64,000 nucleotides of DNA, taken from assembly GCF_028765575.1 (NCBI RefSeq), contig NZ_JARACO010000017.1, forward strand, positions 1 to 64,000, given 5' to 3'. Under the pieces are notes generated by a model. It made no database searches, was not told where the DNA came from, and saw nothing but the letters and a program-made list of their open reading frames with translations. The position numbers and the translations under genes were made by a program. Every line of letters starts with the position of its first letter. The first letter of the stretch is position 1. Positions 55,657 to 63,557 of this stretch are shown piece after piece. This DNA is from Aliivibrio sp. S3MY1 (GTDB lineage Bacteria > Pseudomonadota > Gammaproteobacteria > Enterobacterales > Vibrionaceae).

Positions 55657-56241
55657 GTGTCTTCAATCAATATTACTGAAAGTGCCCAAGAGCATTTTGC
55701 AAAACTTCTAGCACAGCAGCCAGAAGGGACAAACATCCGTGTATTCGTGGTTAATCCGGGTACTCAAAACGCAGAGTGTGGCGTATCTTACTGTCCGCCT
55801 GAAGCAATCGAAGCGAATGATACTGAGCTGAAATTTGAGAAATTATCAGCGTATGTTGATGAGTTGAGCTTACCTTTCCTTGAAGATGCTGATATCGATT
55901 ACGTTACTGACAAAATGGGCTCTCAATTAACATTGAAAGCACCAAATGCAAAAATGCGTAAAGTAAACGATGATGCACCTTTATTTGAACGTGTTGAATA
56001 CGCAATTCAGACTCAAGTTAACCCACAGCTTGCTGGTCACGGTGGTCACGTTAGTCTGATGGAAATCACTGAAGCAGGCATTGCAATTGTTCAGTTCGGT
56101 GGTGGTTGTAATGGTTGTTCAATGGTAGATGTGACCCTAAAAGAAGGCATCGAAAAAGAATTGCTAGTTCAATTTGAAGGTGAACTAACCGCAGTTAAAG
56201 ATTTAACTGAGCATGATCGTGGTGAGCACTCTTACTACTAA
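55657..56241 (+). CDS. nfuA: Fe-S biogenesis protein NfuA
   Basis: 194 aa, as E. coli NfuA (191). N-terminal A-type-like domain (about 1-95) lacking a full cysteine set, and C-terminal Nfu domain (about 105-190) with the cluster-binding Cys151 and Cys154 in GGGCNGCSM. It carries 4Fe-4S clusters to target proteins under oxidative or iron stress. GTG start with AGG eight bases upstream. Own promoter and terminator. Confidence 0.96.
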   Translation: MSSINITESAQEHFAKLLAQQPEGTNIRVFVVNPGTQNAECGVSYCPPEAIEANDTELKFEKLSAYVDELSLPFLEDADIDYVTDKMGSQLTLKAPNAKMRKVNDDAPLFERVEYAIQTQVNPQLAGHGGHVSLMEITEAGIAIVQFGGGCNGCSMVDVTLKEGIEKELLVQFEGELTAVKDLTEHDRGEHSYY

Positions 56242-56264
56242 GAGATTAGCTTAATCAATGAGTT

Positions 56265-56293
56265 AAAAAGGTGAGTAGGTACTCACCTTTTTT
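56265..56293. terminator. Bidirectional terminator nfuA/recG
   Basis: Stem AAAAAGGTGAGTA with TACTCACCTTTTT around a short GG loop, between convergent genes. Confidence 0.9.
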
Positions 56294-56334
56294 GTGTCTG
56301 TTATTCTTGGGATCTAGGATGAAAGGCATGTTTT

Positions 56335-58416
56335 TTATGCATTTGAGTAGATATCTCGTTCACCTAACCAACGCAGAATAATCGCTTTAGCATTGCGAGG
56401 GTAATTGTCATGTAAATGACGAGCAATGCGTTGTACTTCAGGAATTAAATGCTGATCTCGAACCAAATCTGCAATTTTAAAATCAGCCAATCCAGTCTGT
56501 TTTGTCCCCAATAATTCACCAGGGCCTCGGATCTCTAAATCTCGTTGGGCAATCACAAAGCCATCATTACTTTCACGTAGAACACTCAAGCGCTTTTGAG
56601 CTGTTTTGGAGAGTGGTGAGTGATACAGCAGCACACAGTGACTAGCGACAGAGCCACGACCGACTCGACCACGTAGTTGGTGCAGTTGGGCTAAACCAAG
56701 ACGTTCGGGGTTCTCGATAATCATTAAGCTTGAGTTAGGAACATCAACACCTACTTCAATAACCGTAGTAGCTACTAACAAGTGCAGTTTCCCTTCTTTA
56801 AACTCCTGCATTATTTGCTGCTTTTCTTTTGATTTCATTCGACCATGAACTAAGCCAATATTTAGCTCAGGTAACTGTAGTCGTAACGCATCAGCCGTAT
56901 CTGAGGCGGCTTGAGCTTCAAGTACTTCGGAGTCATCAATTAAAGTACAAACCCAGTAGGCTTGACGTCCATCATTTACACAGGCGCTTCTTACTTTATT
57001 GACGATTTCATCACGCCTTGTATCCGGCAAAGCAATGGTTTGAATTGGTGTTCGACCAGGAGGAAGCTCATCGATGACTGAGGTTTCTAGATCTGCATAC
57101 GCTGTCATTGCTAAGGTTCTTGGAATCGGTGTTGCTGTCATGATCAACTGGTGGGGGTAAGCGCCGTCTTTTTTACCTTTCTCTCGTAGCTCTAGACGCT
57201 GATCAACCCCAAAGCGGTGTTGTTCATCAATAATAACTAAAGCAAGGTGGCTGAACTCAACATGTTGCTGAAATAGGGCGTGAGTACCCACTATCATCTT
57301 GGCTTCACCACTGGCAATACGAGCTAATTCCTTCTCTTTTGCTTTACCGGTGAGCTTTCCTGCTAACCAGCCAACAGGGATCCCCATGGTTTCAAACCAA
57401 TTACCAAAGTTTACTGCGTGTTGCTCTGCTAATAATTCGGTTGGGGCCATTAGCACCACTTGATATCCGTGCTCGATCGCTTGTACGGCAGCTAAGGCAG
57501 CAACGAGAGTTTTACCTGAGCCGACATCTCCTTGAACCAATCGCATCATCGGATGCGGTTTTGCTAAGTCTTGTTCTATCTCTGCCACAACACGTTGCTG
57601 AGCTCCCGTTGGGGTAAAAGGCAATTGGTCTAATAATTTTTGTTTTAGGTTGGTCACAGTAGCCAATGGGAGTGCGTCTTCTTGTTGGCCTTTGCTACGT
57701 ACCGAAAGCATTGAAAGATTTTGAGCCAACAATTCTTCCATAATTAAACGTTGCTGAGCGGGATGCTTTCCTTCATCAAATGCATCTAGATTAATTGAAG
57801 GATCAGGGCGATGAATAATATGCAATGCTTGATTAAGGGTGATTTGGTTGTTGTACAAACCTTGAGGTAATAATTCGGTCACGGCGGCTTTATCTAATAG
57901 CTCTAAAGCCTGATCGGTCAAACTACGTAATGTATTTTGACGAAGTCCATCAGTGGTTGGGTAAACAGGGGTTAATGTTGCCTCTATATCTAAAGACTTA
58001 GAGGAGGTATGAAATTGGTATTCAGGATGAACAATTTCTAAACCGCTTCCGCCGCGTTTGATTTCACCGTAAGCATGAACTAACTTTCCTTCACTGAAGC
58101 TGTTTTTCATACCGGCATTGAAATTAAAAAAGCGCAGAGTAATGGTGCCATTCCCGTCGCTAATTTTAACCAGTAACATTTTGCGTTTGCCAAACTGCAT
58201 ATCGCAGGACATAACTTTACCTTGAACGGCAGCAAATAAACCGGAGTGAACTCGTACCATTGGGTAAACACGAGTTCTGTCTTCATAACGAAGGGGAAGA
58301 TGGAAAAGGAGATCTTGAATGGTGACCAACCCAATTTTTTCGAGCTTTTCTGCTACTTTGGCTCCAACACCAGCCAGAGAGGTTAATGGAATCGCAGAAA
58401 GCATTGTGTTGGTCAT
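56335..58416 (-). CDS. recG: ATP-dependent DNA helicase RecG
   Basis: 693 aa, equal to E. coli RecG. Remodels stalled forks and R-loops. The N-terminal wedge/OB domain (about 60-160) is followed by SF2 helicase motifs: Walker A GDVGSGKT near residue 295, DEQH near 395 (IIDEQHRFGVDQR), motif III TATPIPRTLAMT, motif V ATTVIEVGVDVPN and motif VI QLRGRVGRG. C-terminal TRG-like segment present. Single gene, not linked to spoT as in E. coli. Confidence 0.97.
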   Translation of the reverse strand: MTNTMLSAIPLTSLAGVGAKVAEKLEKIGLVTIQDLLFHLPLRYEDRTRVYPMVRVHSGLFAAVQGKVMSCDMQFGKRKMLLVKISDGNGTITLRFFNFNAGMKNSFSEGKLVHAYGEIKRGGSGLEIVHPEYQFHTSSKSLDIEATLTPVYPTTDGLRQNTLRSLTDQALELLDKAAVTELLPQGLYNNQITLNQALHIIHRPDPSINLDAFDEGKHPAQQRLIMEELLAQNLSMLSVRSKGQQEDALPLATVTNLKQKLLDQLPFTPTGAQQRVVAEIEQDLAKPHPMMRLVQGDVGSGKTLVAALAAVQAIEHGYQVVLMAPTELLAEQHAVNFGNWFETMGIPVGWLAGKLTGKAKEKELARIASGEAKMIVGTHALFQQHVEFSHLALVIIDEQHRFGVDQRLELREKGKKDGAYPHQLIMTATPIPRTLAMTAYADLETSVIDELPPGRTPIQTIALPDTRRDEIVNKVRSACVNDGRQAYWVCTLIDDSEVLEAQAASDTADALRLQLPELNIGLVHGRMKSKEKQQIMQEFKEGKLHLLVATTVIEVGVDVPNSSLMIIENPERLGLAQLHQLRGRVGRGSVASHCVLLYHSPLSKTAQKRLSVLRESNDGFVIAQRDLEIRGPGELLGTKQTGLADFKIADLVRDQHLIPEVQRIARHLHDNYPRNAKAIILRWLGERDIYSNA

Positions 58417-58432
58417 AATTATTTTCCTAGTG

Positions 58433-58765
58433 TTAATCTCGCTTTAAAGCAAAGTGATGAAATTTACGCCCTTGATAGGTCATTATACCTTTATCTCCTG
58501 GATTTAGAGCATGAAAATAGTGCACACCTATTTCAAACTCTCGTTTTGGACCAAATTTTCCTTTTTGTACGTAAATCCAAAACTCTTGATCCTCTTCTCC
58601 TGGCTGTGTATTGGGAATTTCAATAATTTGCTTATCTAAAATAGTGACTTCTGCTTTCATTTCAGGGGCATTATCTCCCAGAATAAATTTTGTTTGGAAG
58701 CGCTGGAATAGTACGGCAGCAATCAGAATAAATGCGAGCAAAATAACGATATAAGTAACAGGCAT
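58433..58765 (-). CDS. DUF2500 family membrane protein (YhhM-like)
   Basis: 110 aa. One N-terminal membrane helix (about 3-20, TYIVILLAFILIAAVLF), then a soluble beta-rich domain with EFEIGVHYFHALNPGDKGIM, matching the DUF2500/YhhM family. Located 16 bp before recG on the same strand. In E. coli its relative yhhM lies next to rsmD-yhhL, which here are 3 kb away, so the cluster was split. Function unknown. Confidence 0.85.
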   Translation of the reverse strand: MPVTYIVILLAFILIAAVLFQRFQTKFILGDNAPEMKAEVTILDKQIIEIPNTQPGEEDQEFWIYVQKGKFGPKREFEIGVHYFHALNPGDKGIMTYQGRKFHHFALKRD

Positions 58766-59083
58766 GATTTGTCCTTAAACTTGCGAGTAATACATATGAA
58801 CATAAGTATTCTAATCTTCTCTTTCTAGATAGATAAGGAGTATTTGTTCAGTTTGTGCGGATTTCCCCGTTATTTTATAGATATTGCTGGTCGACGTATA
58901 AAATGAATTTGGAACTGAGATCTGGCTCGAATACTCTTGATTAAATATCTCCTATTATTTTATGAGTTAAGGGATTAAGAGATAAGTAAGGTTTAAAAAG
59001 AAATAATCTTAAGGATCGGAAAGAGAAATGGGCTTGAGAGTGGTATAAAATACAAAGAGAAGTTCAGAACGTAGGAGAGTGAA
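58766..59083 (+). other. Gene-free region before the HEPN-like gene
   Basis: About 318 bp without a supported gene. A -10-like TATAAA at 59044-59049 could serve the downstream gene, but no matching -35 is seen. Confidence 0.45.
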
Positions 59084-59449
59084 ATGTCTGACATTGATCT
59101 TGTTGTAAAACAAAGTCGAATTATTGAATCTTTATTAAAGACCCATTACCACGCTGAAGGAAAAGGACTTCATCAACTTATTACTAGTTGTGAGGAGCGT
59201 TTGCCTCATGAAGTGATTAGGAAATTACGCTTTATTGCAACTATGAGAAATAAGGTAGTGCATGAAGAGGGATATAAGTTAGAGAATAAGGCGACCTTCA
59301 AAGCAACATGCAAAGATATGACTAATATATTAACGCCTAGAGCCAACCGGTTCTTGTGGAAACTTGTGGGGGCTATAGTATTGCTTTCTACATTAGCTTC
59401 TTTAGCTATCTATCTGATTCATTGGGATAATATAAAAAATTTGTTTTAA
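59084..59449 (+). CDS. Small HEPN-like protein with C-terminal membrane anchor
   Basis: 121 aa. Helical N-terminal part with MRNKVVHEEG at about residues 54-63, in which R55-N-K-V-V-H60 fits the Rx4-6H motif of HEPN ribonuclease and DUF4145-type domains. The C terminus has one membrane helix (about 93-114). AGGAG lies six bases before the ATG and a strong terminator follows, so it is a real single-gene unit. It is not flanked by a nucleotidyltransferase antitoxin gene. RNA cleavage or a signalling role is only a suggestion from the motif. Confidence 0.72.
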   Translation: MSDIDLVVKQSRIIESLLKTHYHAEGKGLHQLITSCEERLPHEVIRKLRFIATMRNKVVHEEGYKLENKATFKATCKDMTNILTPRANRFLWKLVGAIVLLSTLASLAIYLIHWDNIKNLF

Positions 59450-59467
59450 TGTATTTATTGTAAGCAT

Positions 59468-59499
59468 AAAAAAACGGACGCATTTGCGTCCGTTTTTTT
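59468..59499 (+). terminator. Terminator after the HEPN-like gene
   Basis: A stem of about 14 bp (AAAAAACGGACGCA with TGCGTCCGTTTTTT) with loop TT, able to act in both directions. Confidence 0.92.
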
Positions 59500-59522
59500 A
59501 TATAAACTTATTTGAATGTAGA

Positions 59523-59603
59523 TTAATACATCATTGGCAGAGTCATTAGTCCAACAACTACAGCGATCATCATAAGTCCTTGTTTTTGCGATGAAGTAAT
59601 CAT
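59523..59603 (-). CDS. Putative 26-aa hydrophobic small protein
   Basis: Encodes MITSSQKQGLMMIAVVVGLM then TLPMMY and stop. A short polar start precedes one hydrophobic helix (about residues 9-25), typical of bacterial single-helix membrane peptides. The ribosome site AAAGGAG lies seven bases before the ATG and is one of the best in the window. A hairpin with T-run on this strand (59468-59499) follows within 25 bp as terminator, and a promoter-like TTGATC-17-TTATTC lies upstream (about 59657-59685). Function unknown. Confidence 0.68.
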   Translation of the reverse strand: MITSSQKQGLMMIAVVVGLMTLPMMY

Positions 59604-60297
59604 TATTATTCTCCTTTAATGTATTCTATCATTGCTTGACAAATAGAATAACACTGTTTTTAGTTGCTGATCAAGTGCGGAATGCTCTAAAGCTTAAAAA
59701 AATAACTTTTCTATGACAAAAGAGGGGTTTTGCTCACTTGTTTAGGTGTTCTTTTGTCTGTTGATATTATGATTTATTGTGTATCATTATTGTTAATTAC
59801 ATTTAAGTGGTTGAAAGTTATGGTTTTTACTTGGTTTTTAATGGTTTGATAATTGACCATCTATTTTTGTTCTCATTTCACCCCTTATCCTCTAGATGTC
59901 ACTCTACTATCTGTTTTCTGTTTTTTATAAAGTCATATAGAGGCTTTATTATTGAGTTTTATGTTATTAAGTCATTGAATGCTATTAAATTTCACCTAAA
60001 TCCTATATCTAGTAGGGTTTCTTTATTGGCTTTTTTCTATAAACTCATAGCAACAAGGTTATATCTTGTTGTTATTTAAGTGTTTTTCTCTTCTTTTTTG
60101 TTGTTTTTATTCTGTTTTTTTTATGTTGCTTGCTTTGTTTTCTTGCAGTTTTAGTGTTTTGAGTCGACGAAAAGGAGGAAGAGAGCGTTTCTATGATTAT
60201 GAAAAAGAGCGATTACAATGAAATAGAGCGATCGCAATGTTTATTTTATCCTCTGTGATACCCTCTACTTTTACATTTCAAAGAAGTTAAGTAAGTT
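59604..60297. other. Gene-poor T-rich region
   Basis: About 690 bp. The right half (about 59840-60135) is strikingly rich in T on the plus strand, with runs such as CTTCTTTTTTGTTGTTTTTA. No convincing gene is seen; a 90-codon open frame here has poor composition and no ribosome site. It ends in the direct repeats at 60207-60239. Confidence 0.55.
60207..60239 (+). repeat. Two 14-bp direct repeats before the YecH-like gene
   Basis: GAGCGATTACAATG (60207-60220) and GAGCGATCGCAATG (60226-60239) differ at two positions and are 19 bp apart start to start, 58 bp before the downstream gene. They may be paired regulator sites; the regulator is unknown. Confidence 0.55.
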
Positions 60298-60540
60298 ATG
60301 AAACAAGACATCCATGGTCGTACGGTATTAAATATTTTATTGGATTCTGAAAAGCCCCTTTCTCGCTCGCAATTGGAAGACATTGTTGAAAGTGAATTTG
60401 GTCGTGACGTATGTTTTCATACGTGTAGTCAGCAGGATTTAACATTAATGGAATTGCTTGAATTTCTTTTATCTAAAAAGAAAGTGATTGAGTTGGAGGC
60501 TGGATTAACGGCTAATCCTGATCGGATCTGCAATCATTAA
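60298..60540 (+). CDS. YecH-family putative metal-binding protein
   Basis: 80 aa, size and motifs of the YecH/DUF2492 family: N-terminal IHGRTVLNILLDS, central FHTCSQQDLTLMELLEFLL, and C-terminal PDRICNH, with conserved His and Cys thought to bind metal. Cytoplasmic; function not established. Its ribosome site is weak. Single gene followed by a terminator. Confidence 0.85.
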   Translation: MKQDIHGRTVLNILLDSEKPLSRSQLEDIVESEFGRDVCFHTCSQQDLTLMELLEFLLSKKKVIELEAGLTANPDRICNH

Positions 60541-60570
60541 AAATGGTGGCATTGATGATAAAAAGAGAAT

Positions 60571-60602
60571 AAAAAAGGTCGCATTGCAATGCGACCTTTT
60601 TT
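60571..60602. terminator. Bidirectional terminator YecH-like / MarC
   Basis: Stem AAAAAAGGTCGCATT with AATGCGACCTTTTTT around a GC centre, between convergent genes. Confidence 0.92.
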
Positions 60603-60622
60603 ATTTCAGCATGAGTTATGAA

Positions 60623-61216
60623 TTAAATGTGTGTGAAATAGCTCGTAATACCATCTAAGAACATTTGTACCGAAATCATCAGTAGTAGCATACCCATCAG
60701 TCTTTCAATGGCAGCTAGGCCTTTTTCACCGACGATGCGTTGGAATAGTTCTGAGAACATTAAAATAATTGTCGTGACAGACCAAGCCCCGATGAGTGCT
60801 AGGCTCCAATCAACCATTCGGTCAGGCTCTTGGTGAGCAAGTAGCAGTAAAGTAGCAAGAATGGAAGGACCTGCAATCATAGGTATTGCCAGAGGAACAA
60901 TTAAAGGTTCATCACCGGCACCCAAACTTGCGCCTAACCCCCCCTCTGGCGGGAAGATCATTTTTAAGCCAATTAAGAATAAAATAATTGCACCTGAGAT
61001 TGAGACGGCCTCTTTTTTTAAACTTAGGAAATTCAGTATCTGTTCTCCCATAAAAAGGAAGGACATCATAATGGCAAGAGCAATAAGAAGTTCTCGAATT
61101 AAAATAATACGTCTTCTTTTCTTTTCCACATGTTTAAGAATAGAGGTAAAAATAGGTAAGTTACCCATTGGATCCATGATCAGAAAAAGCATGACGGCTG
61201 CGGAAAGAGTTTCCAT
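60623..61216 (-). CDS. MarC-family integral membrane protein (YhgN-like)
   Basis: 197 aa from the ATG at 61216, giving METLSAAVMLFLIMDPMGN, the usual MarC/YhgN start; a TTG at 61243 would add nine residues. Six membrane helices are expected, with DPMGNLPIF in the first and GGLGASLGAGDEP and VPLAIPMIAGP in the central loop region. A transporter-like family (UPF0056) with unproven function; E. coli YhgN is the closest in sequence feel. Confidence 0.88.
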   Translation of the reverse strand: METLSAAVMLFLIMDPMGNLPIFTSILKHVEKKRRRIILIRELLIALAIMMSFLFMGEQILNFLSLKKEAVSISGAIILFLIGLKMIFPPEGGLGASLGAGDEPLIVPLAIPMIAGPSILATLLLLAHQEPDRMVDWSLALIGAWSVTTIILMFSELFQRIVGEKGLAAIERLMGMLLLMISVQMFLDGITSYFTHI

Positions 61217-61339
61217 AAATGAGTACCTAGAGTTGGAGATCAAAGAATGCAGAGATCATAGCATAGATAGAGACTAGGTAAGGGGGGAGTTTGTCGCGAT
61301 AAAAAAGGAGCAACATGTGCCCCTTTTACGAATGATACG

Positions 61340-61612
61340 TCATTTATCCATCATGTGCTTTTTTCTGATATCCAGTAAGGCAAAAACCCCGAATATCAGG
61401 ATTGACCATTTTTCCCATCGACTCATTGAAATTTTATCGCCGAATGCGCCAATGAAAATAAGCATTTGTAAGCCGTGCATCATAAATAAAAATGCAGTCA
61501 GAATATAAAGTGCAATCGCGCCTGTTCCAGGGAACGGCATAAATAGGTTAAGTAATAGTATTAGCCAAACAAACCCAATGGCAATTTTGGCTAGAATGAT
61601 CAATCCTTTCAT
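61340..61612 (-). CDS. DUF1145 membrane protein (YhhL-like)
   Basis: 90 aa. Three hydrophobic segments (about 3-22, 28-52 and 66-82), with LFMPFPGTGAIALYILTAFL typical of the YhhL family. It begins immediately after the rsmD stop codon, so the two are co-translated; E. coli has the same rsmD-yhhL pair. Function unknown. Confidence 0.88.
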   Translation of the reverse strand: MKGLIILAKIAIGFVWLILLLNLFMPFPGTGAIALYILTAFLFMMHGLQMLIFIGAFGDKISMSRWEKWSILIFGVFALLDIRKKHMMDK

Positions 61613-62215
61613 CTATTCTTCTCTCTCATATAATTTAAAAGTAACTTGCCCTGCGGTCTTATCTCGGTGTAAATGCCAATGAGTAGGAACAGGCAAGGCA
61701 CTGAGCTCTTTCTCTGCTTCAATATATATCATGGCATTTTTCGCTAACCATCCATTATTTTCTAATTTTGTTAATGTGGCTTCTAATAAATCTTTTCTAA
61801 AAGGAGGATCGATAAAAATCACATCGAAGGGTGTTGCCGTTTTATCTAAAAAAGTGAGAGCATCGGTATGATGAAGCTCAATATTATCGGCTTTTAAGCT
61901 TTCGGCATTTTGTTTTAGTTGTGAATAAGCTTGCTTGTTAAGTTCAAGCATTACTACTTGTTCAGCACCACGAGAGGCCGCTTCAAACCCTAAACCACCG
62001 CTACCAGAGAACAGATCTAAACAGCGAGCGCGTGGAATATCAGGAGCTAACCAGTTAAAAACCGTCTCTTTTACTCGGTCTGTGGTAGGTCTTAATCCTT
62101 CTGCATCATGCACAGGAAGTTTGCGTCCACGCCAGCGTCCGCTGATAATACGAATGCTTCCAGAGCGACCATTTGTACCAGAAGTGCGAGATGAGTGTTG
62201 TTTACGTTTAAGCAT
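61613..62215 (-). CDS. rsmD: 16S rRNA (guanine966-N2)-methyltransferase RsmD
   Basis: 200 aa, as E. coli RsmD (198). Methylates G966 of 16S rRNA in the assembled small subunit. S-adenosylmethionine motif LDLFSGSGGLGFEAASRGA and catalytic IDPPF near residue 134 are present, and IRIISGRWRGRKLPV is the family N terminus. Divergent from ftsY across 70 bp, the conserved rsmD/ftsYEX arrangement. Confidence 0.96.
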   Translation of the reverse strand: MLKRKQHSSRTSGTNGRSGSIRIISGRWRGRKLPVHDAEGLRPTTDRVKETVFNWLAPDIPRARCLDLFSGSGGLGFEAASRGAEQVVMLELNKQAYSQLKQNAESLKADNIELHHTDALTFLDKTATPFDVIFIDPPFRKDLLEATLTKLENNGWLAKNAMIYIEAEKELSALPVPTHWHLHRDKTAGQVTFKLYEREE

Positions 62216-62285
62216 AGATATTTTGACCGCTCAGAAAGTGATAGTATACGAGAAAATTGTACCAATTTAATTCTAGGATTTCCCA

Positions 62286-63554
62286 ATGACAGGCAAAAAG
62301 AAACGCGGATTATTGTCTTGGTTAGGTTTTGGTGATGAAGAAAAAGCCGAACAACTAACAGTAGAACAACAATCAGCACAAGAAGACACTGATACTTTAT
62401 CTCAAGCACCGTCTCAAGAAGACAGTATTGTTGAGAGTGTAGTGGAAGACGCTGAACTTGAACAGTCTAAAGAGGCTGAAGTAACATCAATAGAAGTGAG
62501 TAAAAAAGAAGAAACAGATACGACTTCTAATGAGGTAAAAGAAAATACGCAAATCGAGCCTGTTGCTGAAGAGCTTGTGGAATCAAAAATTGAATCTGAG
62601 CCTGTAATTGAAGAAGTGCAGGAAAAGCCAACAGAAAGCTTTTTTGCTCGCTTAAAGCGCAGTTTACAACGCACTAAAGAAAATATCGGTGCGGGTTTCT
62701 TTGGTTTATTCAGTGGTAAAAAAATAGATGACGATCTATTTGAAGAATTAGAAGAGCAGTTATTGATTGCTGATGTGGGTATGGATACCACAGTTAAAAT
62801 CATTAATAGCTTAACCGAGAAAGCAAGCAAGCGTGATTTAAAAGATGGTGAAGCTTTATACGGCCTATTAAAAGAAGAAATGGCTGAGATCCTAGTTAAA
62901 GTGGAAAAACCGTTAGAAATCGATGAAAAAAATATGCCTCACGTGATTTTAATGGTTGGGGTTAATGGCGTTGGTAAAACCACGACAATTGGTAAGCTAG
63001 CGAAACAATTCCAGAATGATGGAAAATCAGTTATTTTAGCGGCGGGTGATACGTTCCGTGCTGCTGCGGTTGAGCAACTTCAAGTATGGGGTCAACGCAA
63101 CGATGTTCCTGTTATTGCACAACATACAGGAGCAGACAGTGCTTCAGTGATTTATGATGCAATTGAAGCGGCAAAAGCACGAAAAGTAGATGTCGTTATC
63201 GCAGATACTGCGGGTCGTCTCCAAAATAAGAGCAATTTAATGGAAGAATTGCGTAAAATTGTTCGTGTAATGCAGAAAATTGACCCAACAGCGCCACATG
63301 AAGTGATGTTAACGCTTGATGCAGGAACTGGCCAAAATGCCATTAGCCAAGCTAAATTGTTTAGTGATGTTGCCCCTGTAACGGGTATTACGTTAACTAA
63401 ATTAGATGGTACTGCAAAAGGTGGTGTTATTTTCTCTATTGCCGATCAATTTCAAATCCCGATCCGCTATATTGGTGTTGGTGAAGGGATTGATGATTTA
63501 CGTCCATTTGTGGCGCAAGATTTTATTGATGCATTATTTAGTCGTGAGGAATAA
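62286..63554 (+). CDS. ftsY: Signal recognition particle receptor FtsY
   Basis: 422 aa. An acidic, poorly conserved A domain (about 15-115) is followed by the NG GTPase: G1 GVNGVGKTTT from residue 225, G2-region DTFRAAAVEQL, G3 DTAGRLQNKS and G4 TKLDGTAKGG. It docks SRP-ribosome complexes at the membrane for co-translational insertion. AGGA lies seven bases before the ATG. First gene of ftsY-ftsE-(ftsX), three bases before ftsE. Confidence 0.97.
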   Translation: MTGKKKRGLLSWLGFGDEEKAEQLTVEQQSAQEDTDTLSQAPSQEDSIVESVVEDAELEQSKEAEVTSIEVSKKEETDTTSNEVKENTQIEPVAEELVESKIESEPVIEEVQEKPTESFFARLKRSLQRTKENIGAGFFGLFSGKKIDDDLFEELEEQLLIADVGMDTTVKIINSLTEKASKRDLKDGEALYGLLKEEMAEILVKVEKPLEIDEKNMPHVILMVGVNGVGKTTTIGKLAKQFQNDGKSVILAAGDTFRAAAVEQLQVWGQRNDVPVIAQHTGADSASVIYDAIEAAKARKVDVVIADTAGRLQNKSNLMEELRKIVRVMQKIDPTAPHEVMLTLDAGTGQNAISQAKLFSDVAPVTGITLTKLDGTAKGGVIFSIADQFQIPIRYIGVGEGIDDLRPFVAQDFIDALFSREE

Positions 63555-63557
63555 CGC

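Noticed and set aside
59807-60079. A 90-codon plus-strand frame in the T-rich block.
   Set aside because: Phe, Leu, Ile and Ser bias reflects T-rich DNA, the start is not preceded by a ribosome site, and no family is recognisable.
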